Shown here: positions 1 through 7,246 of the stretch, piece by piece | How the letters are laid out: each line of letters opens with the position of its first letter | Position numbering within the stretch: the first letter of the stretch is position 1 | Assembly: GCA_030705675.1 (NCBI GenBank) | Contig: JAUZPZ010000003.1 | Span: 1 to 36,862, forward strand | Direction: 5' to 3' | DNA length: 36,862 nucleotides | Source: Bacillota bacterium | GTDB lineage: Bacteria > Bacillota > Clostridia > RUG12999 | The notes under the pieces: model-generated | What the model was told of the DNA's origin: nothing | The model's input: the letters and a program-made list of their open reading frames with translations, nothing else | Databases searched by the model: none | Made by a program: the position numbers and the translations under genes

Positions 1-1
1 T

Positions 2-772
2 CTCAATATTTATGAAAACTCATTTATAACTTCTATCGACATAAAAAAAGGCGTTGCGCAATGTAACAATATAAAAATAACAGCAGACAAAATCATTGTG
101 GCTACGCATTTTCCTTTTATCAACACACACGGCAGTTATTTTCTTAAAATGTATCAGCATCGTTCATATGTTATCGCACTCGAAAATGCGCCAAATATTG
201 ACGGTATGTACCTTGAAGAAAAGATGGACGGGCTATCCTTCAGAAATTATGAAAATTTGCTTTTAATTGGCGGCGGTGACCACAGAACCGGCAAAAGCGG
301 CGGGAATTTCGCGGTTTTACGTGAGTTTGCCAAAAACGCTTATCCAAACGCGCACGAAAAATTCTGTTGGGCAACGCAGGACTGTATGACACTCGACAAC
401 GTTCCATATATAGGTCAATATTCAAAGTCAACGCCAAATTTGTATGTTGCGACAGGGTTTAATAAATGGGGAATGACCTCCTCTATGTCGTCAGCTATCA
501 TTTTAACTGATATGGTAACAGGCAAAAAAAATGAATTTGAAGAGGTTTTCTCTCCGCACAGAAGTATTTTAAAACCACAGCTTGCGGTAAACGCATTTGA
601 AGCGGTTGCAAATCTGCTAAGTTTCTCAAAAAAACGCTGTCCGCATTTGGGCTGTGCGTTAAAATGGAACAAAGTCGAAAGAACCTGGGATTGCCCCTGT
701 CATGGTTCAAGATTTACCGAAAGCGGAAAACTTATTGATAATCCTGCAACAGGAGATTTGAATAATGTTTGA
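2..772 (+). CDS. FAD-dependent oxidoreductase with C-terminal Rieske [2Fe-2S] domain (5' end outside window)
   Basis: The reading frame is open to the left edge, so the N-terminal FAD-binding half lies outside the window; an internal GTG at 98 is not a credible start. What is seen is the back half of a glycine-oxidase/DadA-like flavoprotein, followed by a Rieske cluster site. Counting from codon 98 as residue 1, the ligands are C181-P-H183 and C199-P-C201-H202, with 15 residues between H183 and C199, which is classical Rieske spacing. Family knowledge: such fusions are soluble electron-transfer oxidoreductases of unknown substrate. The 3' end overlaps the next gene by 8 bases (ATG at 765), implying translational coupling with the tocopherol-cyclase-like gene. 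The domain call is firm; substrate and pathway are unknown. Confidence 0.85.
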   Translation, partial: LNIYENSFITSIDIKKGVAQCNNIKITADKIIVATHFPFINTHGSYFLKMYQHRSYVIALENAPNIDGMYLEEKMDGLSFRNYENLLLIGGGDHRTGKSGGNFAVLREFAKNAYPNAHEKFCWATQDCMTLDNVPYIGQYSKSTPNLYVATGFNKWGMTSSMSSAIILTDMVTGKKNEFEEVFSPHRSILKPQLAVNAFEAVANLLSFSKKRCPHLGCALKWNKVERTWDCPCHGSRFTESGKLIDNPATGDLNNV

Positions 773-1574
773 GGGTTGGTATTTTAAACTCCAAAAGGAC
801 GATAATCTTATTGCGTTTATTCCCGGCAGATGCAGGGATAACGCATTTATTCAGGTTGTCACATGTGATAAATCATACAACTTTAATTACCCGCTGTCGG
901 AGTATCGCAAAAGAGAAATAATAAATGTTGGAAACAATAAATTTTCAATGGACGGAATGAAGGTTAACATTGGAAATCTTATTAAAGCAAATATAAAGTA
1001 TAACAATATAACCCCGATAAAATATGATATTATGGGACCATTTAAATATCTTCCCATGCAATGCCGTCATAGCGTAATAAGTATGAGACATGACTTGACG
1101 GGCAGTGTAACCGTAGACGGGCGGACAATTGATTTAACCGGCGGTATCGGCTATATTGAAGCGGATAGTGGAAATTCTTTTCCTAAAAGCTATTTGTGGC
1201 TGTAATGCAATGATTTTAGTGAAAACTGTTCCATTATGCTTTCGGTTGCTGAAATCCCATTTATGGGATTTCATTTTGTTGGCTGTATTTGCGTTATAAT
1301 TTACCAAGGCAAAGAATATCGTTTTGCCACTTATTTGGGAGCAAAAATTATTGAACTTAATAAGAATAAAGTAATATTAAAACAGGGTGGTTACATTTTG
1401 GAGGTTGATATTAAAAACACCGATGGGCAATCACTTTTAGCACCGCAAACAAGTAAAATGACAAGAATAATCAAGGAATGTATATCCGTATCAGGCAGGT
1501 TTCAATTTTATATAAAAGGTAAAAAGCTATTTGATTTGGAAAGTAAAAATATTAGTTTTGAATTTGTTAAATAA
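765..1574 (+). pseudogene. Tocopherol-cyclase/CrtC-like protein, interrupted by an in-frame TAA
   Basis: Two adjacent open stretches (765-1205 and about 1206-1574) are in the same frame, separated only by TAA at 1203-1205. Read through, they give one protein of about 269 residues resembling bacterial tocopherol-cyclase-like/CrtC lipocalin-fold proteins: an N-terminal half starting MFEGWYFKLQ, the FPKSYLWL-stop-CNDF junction, then a second barrel half ending in ISFEFVK. In the family this junction normally reads like W-x-W-x-Q-C-N, so the stop most simply replaces a conserved Gln (CAA to TAA). The upstream motif, usually D-W-G, is D-S-G here, which also suggests decay. The gene overlaps the Rieske oxidoreductase. 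Function is unknown; a sequencing error or strain-specific nonsense mutation is possible. Confidence 0.75.
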
Positions 1575-1753
1575 AATTAAAAAGCTATAAAAAACACCGT
1601 AATATAGCAAAGATTTCAGTAAAGCAGATTGATTTGCCTTCGGCAATGTTTGATAACAGCCTGGAAATTACTTCCCGGCTTTTGCTTTATACAAAATTCG
1701 TGGATAAAAAGTATATGCAGCATTTGCATTTTTGTATAACTTGTCAATTGTAA
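1571..1753 (+). other. Unidentified 60-codon open stretch, possible gene remnant
   Basis: The gap between the broken cyclase-like gene and the flavoprotein holds a stop-to-stop frame of 60 codons (TAA at 1568-1570 to TAA at 1751-1753) without a good start or ribosome binding site. The translation (for example ...KQIDLPSAMFDNSLEITSRLLLY...) looks more protein-like than random AT-rich DNA, but I do not recognise a family. It may be a decayed 3' fragment or chance. Confidence 0.2.
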
Positions 1754-1776
1754 TTTACTTAAATATATTGTATAGT
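1748..1776 (+). promoter_or_regulatory. Sigma-A-type promoter of the PPOX-family gene
   Basis: TTGTAA (1748-1753) and TATAGT (1771-1776) are separated by 17 bases. Transcription would start near 1783, about 30 bases ahead of the ATG at 1813. Confidence 0.55.
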
Positions 1777-1812
1777 GTTATAAAAAGAATTATGAAATTA
1801 AGGGGTGTCTGT

Positions 1813-2301
1813 ATGTTTAGAGAAATGCGCCGCAAAAACCAGCTTTTATCTTCAGAGGAAAATATCCGGATTCTAAATCGCGGAACGTCGGGCGTATTAG
1901 CCGTATCCGGAGAGGATAATTACCCCTATGCCGTTCCGCTCAGTTATGTATATCACGACAATAAGATTTTTTTTCATTGCGCCATAACAGGCCATAAACT
2001 GGACGCCATTGCCGGAAATGAAAAAGTTTCTTTTTGCGTGATTGATAAGGATCAGGTAGTGCCGGAAGAATATACGTCATATTTTCGTAGCGTTATTGTT
2101 TTTGGAAAAGCCCATATTTTAGACAATGAAGATGAAAAACGAAGCGCCCTTGAAATTTTGGCCGCAAAATATTCGCCTGACCTTGAACAGGGCCGCTTGC
2201 AGGAAATTGAAAAGGTATTTAATCGTGTGTGCCTTGTAGAACTCGTGATTGAGCATATGACCGGCAAAGAAGCGATTGAATTGTGTAAAGAAAGGTCTTA
2301 A
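1813..2301 (+). CDS. Pyridoxamine 5'-phosphate oxidase-related flavoprotein (NimA-like)
   Basis: A 162-residue protein starting at ATG 1813, chosen because AGGGG lies 8 bases upstream; an in-frame upstream extension to 1732 contains the predicted promoter. The sequence shows the split-barrel FMN-binding fold of the PPOX-like/NimA group: an N-terminal MFREMRRKNQ segment, a strand with GVLAV near residue 30, then YPYAVPLSYVY and IFFHCAITGHKLD, which are typical of the flavin-binding region. Members bind FMN or heme-like cofactors; some reduce nitroimidazoles, but most have unknown substrates. It stands alone with its own promoter and a strong terminator. The family call is firm, the activity uncertain. 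Confidence 0.85.
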   Translation: MFREMRRKNQLLSSEENIRILNRGTSGVLAVSGEDNYPYAVPLSYVYHDNKIFFHCAITGHKLDAIAGNEKVSFCVIDKDQVVPEEYTSYFRSVIVFGKAHILDNEDEKRSALEILAAKYSPDLEQGRLQEIEKVFNRVCLVELVIEHMTGKEAIELCKERS

Positions 2302-2311
2302 TTATGACCCC

Positions 2312-2360
2312 CACTCCGAATTATTAAAGGAATTTTTCGGAGTGAATTTTTTATTTTTTA
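2312..2360 (+). terminator. Intrinsic terminator after the PPOX-family gene
   Basis: CACTCCGAA (2312-2320) pairs with TTCGGAGTG (2336-2344), followed by a T-rich run to 2360. Confidence 0.85.
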
Positions 2361-2407
2361 GAAAAGTGTTACAAATACTGTTCTTAATAATAAAGAAGAA
2401 TTTTTGC

Positions 2408-2436
2408 TTGACAAATGGTAATATATGTGATATAAT
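2408..2436 (+). promoter_or_regulatory. Consensus promoter of the rplU operon
   Basis: TTGACA (2408-2413) and TATAAT (2431-2436) with a 17-base spacer: a perfect sigma-A promoter. The start would be near 2443, leaving a leader of about 78 bases before rplU. Confidence 0.9.
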
Positions 2437-2442
2437 TTATAA

Positions 2443-2507
2443 ACGACCGCACGGATCAGGTTATAAACGGAAAATAATCCTACCTGCGACCCGGCGAGAT
2501 TAGTGTA
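2443..2507 (+). ncRNA. Probable ribosomal protein L21 leader
   Basis: The transcribed leader between the consensus promoter and rplU holds the stretch CCTACCTGCGACCCGGCGAG (2480-2499) preceded by a GACCGCACGGATC-like arm. Position directly ahead of rplU and the motif style match the L21 autoregulatory leader known in Firmicutes, which is thought to bind L21 when the protein is in excess. The match is from memory; a covariance search would settle it. Confidence 0.6.
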
Positions 2508-2520
2508 TGGAGGTGTAATC

Positions 2521-2829
2521 ATGTACGCAGTTATTGAAACAGGCGGAAAACAGTATAATGTAAACGTAGGCGATGTTATCTACGTTGAAAAGCTCGGTAT
2601 GGAGGCTGATACCGCCATTAAGTTTGATGTTCTTGCCATTGTTGACGGTGAAAACACGAAGTTCGGCGCACCGGTCGTTGACGGCGCGAGCGTTGAAGGC
2701 GTTGTTGTAGGCGATGTTAAAGGCAAAAAGGTAAGAATTTTCAAGTATAAACCCAAAAAGGGCTACCGCAGACGTAAGGGTCACAGACAAAACTACTCAA
2801 AAGTCGAAATTAAAGCTATCAATGCGTAA
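2521..2829 (+). CDS. rplU: 50S ribosomal protein L21
   Basis: A 102-residue protein starting MYAVIETGGKQY, the conserved L21 N-terminus, and ending in the basic GYRRRKGHRQ segment that contacts 23S rRNA. ATG 2521 is chosen over the in-frame upstream 2503 start because GGAGGTG lies 7-13 bases upstream and the homology begins there. It opens the canonical rplU-prp-rpmA-obgE cluster and is controlled by the strong promoter and leader upstream. Length is normal for the family. Confidence 0.98.
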   Translation: MYAVIETGGKQYNVNVGDVIYVEKLGMEADTAIKFDVLAIVDGENTKFGAPVVDGASVEGVVVGDVKGKKVRIFKYKPKKGYRRRKGHRQNYSKVEIKAINA

Positions 2830-2853
2830 TTTCCCGGAGTGGACGGTGATTTT

Positions 2854-3189
2854 ATGATTAAAGCGGTCTTCTCGGAAAGAGGCGGACGTGTGGTAGGCTT
2901 TAAAATGAGCGGACACTCGGGCGCCGCGGCAGAGGGCAATGATATTGTCTGTGCCGCTGTATCAGGAGCCGTGCAGTGTGTGATTGCGGTTATTGATGAA
3001 GAACTCGGATTCGCCGAATGTCTATCCGCACGCGAATTGCCGGAAAACGTGGTTTCGTGTGATATTTCATCGCTTAGTGGCGACAATGCTGCTGTTGCAG
3101 AAATTGTGCTCGGAGGCTTTGAAAAGCTCATGGAAATGTGGGAAAAAGATTTCCCCAAAAATATTTCAGTAAAAAAACAATTTATTTAA
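2854..3189 (+). CDS. prp: Ribosomal-processing cysteine protease Prp
   Basis: A 111-residue protein located between rplU and rpmA, the conserved place for prp (YsxB). It shows the family signature SGHSG...NDIVCAAVS, with catalytic His21 and Cys33 counted from the ATG at 2854. Prp cuts the short N-terminal extension from ribosomal protein L27, a step shown to be essential in Staphylococcus aureus. The ATG at 2854 is preferred because GGACGGTG precedes it by about 5 bases; GTG 2839 is an alternative. Its substrate, with the cleavage motif, is the next gene. Confidence 0.95.
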   Translation: MIKAVFSERGGRVVGFKMSGHSGAAAEGNDIVCAAVSGAVQCVIAVIDEELGFAECLSARELPENVVSCDISSLSGDNAAVAEIVLGGFEKLMEMWEKDFPKNISVKKQFI

Positions 3190-3219
3190 ATTATTACCAG
3201 AAGATTGGAGGTAAGCCTG

Positions 3220-3507
3220 ATGTTAAAAATTGGTATTCAGTTTTTTGCCCATAAAAAAGGTATGGGAAGCACAAAGAACGGACGTGATAGTGAATCGAAG
3301 CGTCTTGGCGTAAAGAGAGCCGACGGCCAGTTTGTTCTTGCCGGAAATATCCTTGTAAGACAGAGAGGAACTAAGATTCATCCCGGTGCTAACGTAAAGA
3401 AAGGCAGCGACGATACTTTATTTGCCACTGTTTCCGGACATGTTAAATTCGAAAGAGTTGGCAAGGACAGAAAACAGGTAAGCGTATACGGGGTATCCGC
3501 TCAATAG
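3220..3507 (+). CDS. rpmA: 50S ribosomal protein L27 with Prp-cleavable N-terminal extension
   Basis: A 95-residue L27. The first residues are [10 protein letters not shown] followed by [14 protein letters not shown]. The IQFFA/HKKG junction after residue 10 fits the Firmicutes L27 cleavage motif that Prp recognises; removal exposes the mature N-terminus that reaches the peptidyl-transferase centre. The start at 3220 has GGAGGTAAG about 7 bases upstream. It is cotranscribed with rplU and prp, and a hairpin with a T-rich tail follows. Confidence 0.98.
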   Translation: MLKIGIQFFAHKKGMGSTKNGRDSESKRLGVKRADGQFVLAGNILVRQRGTKIHPGANVKKGSDDTLFATVSGHVKFERVGKDRKQVSVYGVSAQ

Positions 3508-3539
3508 TGAACCTTTGTTCATTAAAACTTTAAAATGTA

Positions 3540-3580
3540 AGGGGGTTGTAACGCAAGTTGCATCCCCTATTTTATTATAG
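3540..3580 (+). terminator. Intrinsic terminator or attenuator between rpmA and obgE
   Basis: AGGGGGTTGTAAC pairs with GTTGCATCCCCT (one bulged T) around a GCAA loop at 3540-3568, followed by ATTTTATTATAG. The tail is only moderately T-rich, so partial read-through into obgE is plausible. Confidence 0.75.
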
Positions 3581-3600
3581 TAAAAGTTTCCTTGGATTTT

Positions 3601-3615
3601 GCGCCCGTGGGGCGC
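3601..3615 (+). repeat. GC-rich perfect hairpin ahead of obgE
   Basis: GCGCCC-GTG-GGGCGC (3601-3615) is a perfect 6-bp stem with a 3-base loop, standing 52 bases before the obgE start and without a T tract right after it. Its role is unknown; it could belong to the obgE leader. Confidence 0.5.
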
Positions 3616-3667
3616 AGTAGATTAAATCAAACTTTTTTTAACGGCATATTAGAAGGAGGGTGAAATT

Positions 3668-4936
3668 ATGCTTGTTGACAGTGCAAAAATAACCATAGAG
3701 GCGGGGAACGGCGGCGATGGGTCCGTATCTTTCCATAGGGAAAAATATGTTGCGGCGGGCGGTCCTGACGGCGGCGACGGCGGAAATGGCGGAAATGTCA
3801 TATTTGTCGCGGATAAAACCCTTGCTACCCTTATGGATTTCAGATACAGAAAAAAATACAAAGCCGAAAACGGCATAAGCGGCAGCGGCGGGCGGTGTGA
3901 CGGCAAAAACGGTGCTGATATAGTAATAAAAGTACCTTGCGGAACAATTATACGCAACATAAAAACAGACAGGATTATTGCAGACTTGACAAATGACGGC
4001 GACAGCTTTATTGCCGCAAAAGGCGGCAAGGGCGGCTGGGGAAATGTGCATTTTGCCACACCCACGCGTCAGGTGCCCAAATTTGCAAAACCCGGTCTTA
4101 AGGGAGAAGCAAAAGAAATTCAGCTTGAGCTTAAACTTATTGCCGACGTCGGTCTTATAGGATTTCCGAATGTTGGAAAATCCACTCTCCTTTCCATGGT
4201 AAGCGCGGCAAGACCAAAAATCGCAAACTATCACTTCACTACCCTTGAACCTAATTTGGGCGTGGTGAGTCTTTTCCCGGAAAGCAGCTTTGTAATTGCC
4301 GATATACCCGGACTTATTGAAGGCGCGAGCGAGGGCGTCGGTTTGGGACACGACTTTTTGCGGCATATAGAACGCACCCGAATGCTTATTCATGTCGTTG
4401 ACGTTTCCGGAATTGAGGGCAGAAATCCTATTGAAGATTTTGATAAAATCAATGAAGAGCTTGAAAAATATAGCGCAGTTCTTGCAAAAAAAATACAGGT
4501 TATTGCCGCAAATAAAACCGATATAGGGATGCATCCCGAACTTGCAGAGCAGTTCCGCGACGAAATGGAAAAACGCGGGTTTCGTGTTTTTGAAATTTCA
4601 GCCGCGACAAGCAAGGGCGTAAGGGAACTTATAAATTACACCTATAGTCAGCTTCGGGAAATTCCGGTTGAGGACTGCTGTGTTGTTGAGGAAGACCTTC
4701 CGGACGAATATTTGCAGGAGCCTTTTACCATTCACGTTGAGGATGGGGTTTACTGTGTCGAAGGCGGCTATATTACGTATTTAATAGAGTCTACAAATTT
4801 TGAGGACTACGAATCCGTAAACCATTTTCAGGACGCACTTCGCCGAAAGGGCGTCATTGAAGCGCTGGAGCACGAAGGTATAAAAGAAGGCGACACGGTA
4901 CGCCTGTATGATATTGAATTTGATTTTGTATATTAA
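3668..4936 (+). CDS. obgE: GTPase ObgE/CgtA
   Basis: A 422-residue Obg-family GTPase. The glycine-rich Obg fold covers about residues 1-158 (GGDGSVSFHREK, GGDGGNGGNV). The GTPase domain follows with G1 GFPNVGKS (165-172), G3 DIPG (212-215) and G4 NKTD (282-285), and an OCT domain fills about 345-422. Obg acts in late 50S subunit assembly and in growth and stress control. AGGAGGGTG sits 6-8 bases before the ATG at 3668. It heads a tight run with yhbY, nadD and yqeK (gaps of 13-20 bases). Confidence 0.98.
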   Translation: MLVDSAKITIEAGNGGDGSVSFHREKYVAAGGPDGGDGGNGGNVIFVADKTLATLMDFRYRKKYKAENGISGSGGRCDGKNGADIVIKVPCGTIIRNIKTDRIIADLTNDGDSFIAAKGGKGGWGNVHFATPTRQVPKFAKPGLKGEAKEIQLELKLIADVGLIGFPNVGKSTLLSMVSAARPKIANYHFTTLEPNLGVVSLFPESSFVIADIPGLIEGASEGVGLGHDFLRHIERTRMLIHVVDVSGIEGRNPIEDFDKINEELEKYSAVLAKKIQVIAANKTDIGMHPELAEQFRDEMEKRGFRVFEISAATSKGVRELINYTYSQLREIPVEDCCVVEEDLPDEYLQEPFTIHVEDGVYCVEGGYITYLIESTNFEDYESVNHFQDALRRKGVIEALEHEGIKEGDTVRLYDIEFDFVY

Positions 4937-4956
4937 TGAGTATGGGGGAACATATT

Positions 4957-5250
4957 ATGATCACAAGCAAACAGCGGGCGCATCTTCGCGCAATGGCAAA
5001 TACAATTGTTTCGGTTCAGCAGATTGGCAAGGGCGGTATTGCTGACAATCTTATAAAACAGCTTGATGACGCCCTTGAAGCAAGGGAGATTATAAAAGTC
5101 ACAGTGCTTGAAACTGCCCTTCTTACAGCGCGTGAAGCGTGTGAGATTTGCGCAGAAAAGCTTTTTGCCGAACCTGTACAGTGCATAGGTTCAAAATTTG
5201 TGCTTTACCGCCGCGCGCGCAACCCCAAAAACAGGAAAATTAAAATTTGA
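4957..5250 (+). CDS. yhbY: YhbY/YqeI-family RNA-binding protein (CRM domain)
   Basis: A 97-residue CRM-domain protein starting MITSKQRAHLRAMAN. The motif IGKGGI, with the conserved GxxG loop, lies near residues 21-26, and KLFAEPVQCIGSKFVLYRR closes the fold. YhbY binds pre-50S particles. ATG 4957 is chosen because GGGGGA is about 8 bases upstream; an upstream in-frame ATG at 4936 overlaps the obgE stop and lacks a site. Placement between obgE and nadD is typical of Firmicutes. Confidence 0.93.
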   Translation: MITSKQRAHLRAMANTIVSVQQIGKGGIADNLIKQLDDALEAREIIKVTVLETALLTAREACEICAEKLFAEPVQCIGSKFVLYRRARNPKNRKIKI

Positions 5251-5263
5251 CAGGTGATAACTT

Positions 5264-5836
5264 ATGAAAACCGGCATATTCGGAGGCACTTTCGATCCCC
5301 CGCATATCGGACATATACTTCTTGCCCAGAAAGCTAAGCAGCAGTGCAAATTAGACAGGATAATTCTTCTGCCTTCAGCGGTTCCTCCACACAAAAAAAG
5401 TCATTTATCAGGCTTTCACAGGCTTGAGCTTGCCCGCATTACAGCGGAAGAATACGGTTTTGAATTATGTGATTGGGAATACAAAAAAAAATCTCCCTCA
5501 TATACGATTGAGACAATTTCATATATGAAAACTCTCTATCCCGGTGACCAGCTTTATTTCATCATTGGCGGAGATTCTATGCTGGACTTTGAAAAGTGGT
5601 ACCGTTGGGAGGAACTGATAACCATGTGTTCATTTATTGTGGGTATCCGTAAACAGTCTGAGCTTGACGCGGTAAACGCGGCGGCGGCGGATAAACGCCG
5701 GCGCTTTGGAGCAGATATAACCGTTCTCGATATTATCCCTGTGGATATTTCCTCCACGGAAATCCGCGAGACCGGCGACCTTTCGGAAGTTCCGCCCCGT
5801 GTACGGGAATATATAATAAAAAATAAGCTTTATTAA
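5264..5836 (+). CDS. nadD: Nicotinate-nucleotide adenylyltransferase
   Basis: A 190-residue NadD. It makes nicotinate adenine dinucleotide from nicotinate mononucleotide and ATP in NAD synthesis. The nucleotidyltransferase motif GGTFDPPHIGH is at residues 7-17, PPHKK lies in the middle, and the second signature, ISSTEIR, is near 166-172. It begins 13 bases after yhbY and is followed 13 bases later by yqeK. Length is typical. Confidence 0.97.
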   Translation: MKTGIFGGTFDPPHIGHILLAQKAKQQCKLDRIILLPSAVPPHKKSHLSGFHRLELARITAEEYGFELCDWEYKKKSPSYTIETISYMKTLYPGDQLYFIIGGDSMLDFEKWYRWEELITMCSFIVGIRKQSELDAVNAAAADKRRRFGADITVLDIIPVDISSTEIRETGDLSEVPPRVREYIIKNKLY

Positions 5837-5849
5837 AGGATTTGGTTTT

Positions 5850-6419
5850 ATGGACTACATCTCAACAGATAAAAAGCTTCGGTCAATGCTCAGTCCCGAC
5901 CGCTACAGACACTCCAAAGGTGTAGAAGAACTTGCGGTGGCTCTTGCTCTGCATTGGGGGGCAGATGTTCAAAAGGCAAAAATGGCGGGGCTTTTGCACG
6001 ATCTTGCCAAAAACCTCGACCGTGACACATGCAAACGTATAATTGAAACAATGAATGCTGACCCTTTAATTAAAGAGTCTTGTTCGCTTTGGCACGGTCC
6101 TATAGGAGCTTACCTTTTAAAGAAAGAATTTGGGATTGACGATGACGAAATTTACGACGCGGTTTACTATCACACAATCGGAAAACTGGGCATGAGCCTG
6201 CTGACAAAGATTATTTATGTCGCTGATGCCATAGAAATAAACCGTGACGCCTACTTCGATTGGGCGCCGGACTGCCGCAAAATTGCTATGGAAAATCTTG
6301 ATAAAGCAGTTTTAGAGGTAACGGACAGAACAATTCTTTCTCTTATCGACCGTAAGTTAAAAATAAATCCCACCTGCATTCTTTTGCACAACGAAGCCCT
6401 TTTGCTTACCCAAAAATAG
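5850..6419 (+). CDS. yqeK: YqeK-family HD-domain hydrolase (Ap4A hydrolase type)
   Basis: A 189-residue HD-domain protein of the YqeK family. Visible metal-binding motifs are the early RHSKG His, LLHDLAKN (H50-D51), the HGPIGAYLL segment, and the YHTIG and IYVADAIE segments. YqeK members are symmetric Ap4A hydrolases in Gram-positive bacteria (established knowledge). It follows nadD directly, as in most Firmicutes. The ribosome-silencing factor gene rsfS usually comes next but is absent here; a new promoter and a phosphoribosyltransferase follow instead. Confidence 0.93.
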   Translation: MDYISTDKKLRSMLSPDRYRHSKGVEELAVALALHWGADVQKAKMAGLLHDLAKNLDRDTCKRIIETMNADPLIKESCSLWHGPIGAYLLKKEFGIDDDEIYDAVYYHTIGKLGMSLLTKIIYVADAIEINRDAYFDWAPDCRKIAMENLDKAVLEVTDRTILSLIDRKLKINPTCILLHNEALLLTQK

Positions 6420-6461
6420 AGATTCGCCGGGATTTCCGCACAGTATTTTATCTTTTTTTAA

Positions 6462-6489
6462 TTGACATTTTGCAACAAAGTGGTATAAT
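6462..6489 (+). promoter_or_regulatory. Promoter of the phosphoribosyltransferase gene
   Basis: TTGACA (6462-6467) and TATAAT (6484-6489) with a 16-base spacer; the extended -10 TGGTATAAT is present. The start would be about 30 bases before the ATG at 6526. Confidence 0.85.
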
Positions 6490-6525
6490 TAATATGGTAA
6501 TTTAAATTCTCGGAGGAATTATAAT

Positions 6526-7089
6526 ATGAAGACTACATACGAGATTACGCTTGGTGGCGTAAAAAGAGATTTGCCCCTTTGCAGGCTTAACGACAATCTG
6601 CAAATTGCGGCTTTTGTTGTTTTGGGAGACTATGAGCTTACCTGTGCCTGCGCAAAGCTTCTTGCCGAAAAGGCTCCTCCCCATGACATTATCCTTACAG
6701 CCGAATGCAAGGGTATTCCTCTCGTCCACGAAATGGCAAAGGTACTTAATGAAAAAAAACATATTATTGCGCGTAAAAATGCCAAGCTTTATATGAAAAA
6801 CATATTTAGGGCAACTGTAAAATCTATCACCACCAAAGGCGAGCAGATACTTTATCTCGACGGCACGGACGCCGAGCTTATAAAAGGTAAACGTGTGCTT
6901 ATTGTGGATGATGTTGTAAGCACAGGCGAGTCCCTTCGCGCCCTGGAGGATCTTGTCAAACTTGCCGACGGCGAAATTGCCGGAAAAATGACTATTCTTG
7001 CGGAAGGCGATGCGCAGGGGCGCGATGATATAATTTATCTTGCTCCGCTTCCTCTTTTTGATAACGAGGGTGAGCCTTTAGCGGAATAA
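6526..7089 (+). CDS. Purine phosphoribosyltransferase-family protein (apt-like)
   Basis: A 187-residue type I phosphoribosyltransferase. The PRPP-binding loop reads RVLIVDDVVSTGES (about 123-136). An upstream hood contains TAECKGIPLVHEMA (about 58-71), like the adenine/xanthine phosphoribosyltransferase group, and KLYMKN near 87-92. GGAGGAATT precedes the ATG. It has its own promoter and terminator, so it forms a single-gene unit. The specific purine cannot be read from the sequence; adenine or xanthine salvage, or a regulatory paralogue, are all possible. Confidence 0.85.
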   Translation: MKTTYEITLGGVKRDLPLCRLNDNLQIAAFVVLGDYELTCACAKLLAEKAPPHDIILTAECKGIPLVHEMAKVLNEKKHIIARKNAKLYMKNIFRATVKSITTKGEQILYLDGTDAELIKGKRVLIVDDVVSTGESLRALEDLVKLADGEIAGKMTILAEGDAQGRDDIIYLAPLPLFDNEGEPLAE

Positions 7090-7121
7090 TTATCTAAGAC
7101 AAGCATAAACTTTAAATATAG

Positions 7122-7150
7122 GACCTGTTTATAAAAATAGGTCTTTTATT
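7122..7150 (+). terminator. Intrinsic terminator after the phosphoribosyltransferase gene
   Basis: GACCTGTTT (7122-7130) pairs with AAATAGGTC (7135-7143, one G-U pair) around ATAA, followed by TTTTATTTT. Confidence 0.8.
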
Positions 7151-7163
7151 TTGGGGAGATATA

Positions 7164-7194
7164 TGGTATAATAAACCTAATGTTTATTATACCA
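7164..7194 (+). repeat. Perfect 13-bp palindrome carrying TGGTATAAT on both strands
   Basis: TGGTATAATAAAC (7164-7176), loop CTAAT, then GTTTATTATACCA (7182-7194). Each arm holds an extended -10 box for one strand. It lies between the terminator and the flippase start. It may be an operator, a bidirectional promoter core or a small repeat; the arm sequence recurs near 32.2 kb. Confidence 0.8.
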
Positions 7195-7246
7195 ACTTTG
7201 AAGTTAGGGTCTGCGTATCACACATACGAAATTGAGGTGCATATTT

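Noticed and set aside
765-1574. Stop-codon recoding (selenocysteine or read-through) in the cyclase-like gene
   Set aside because: The stop is TAA, which is not used for selenocysteine, and other genes use TAA as a normal stop; nonsense mutation is simpler.
2276-2503. A 75-codon frame between the flavoprotein and rplU
   Set aside because: It runs through a strong terminator, the consensus promoter and the L21 leader, and lacks protein character.
3638-4534. A 298-codon open frame on the minus strand opposite obgE
   Set aside because: It is fully antisense to a firm obgE call, has no family resemblance and reflects codon bias of the glycine-rich Obg domain.
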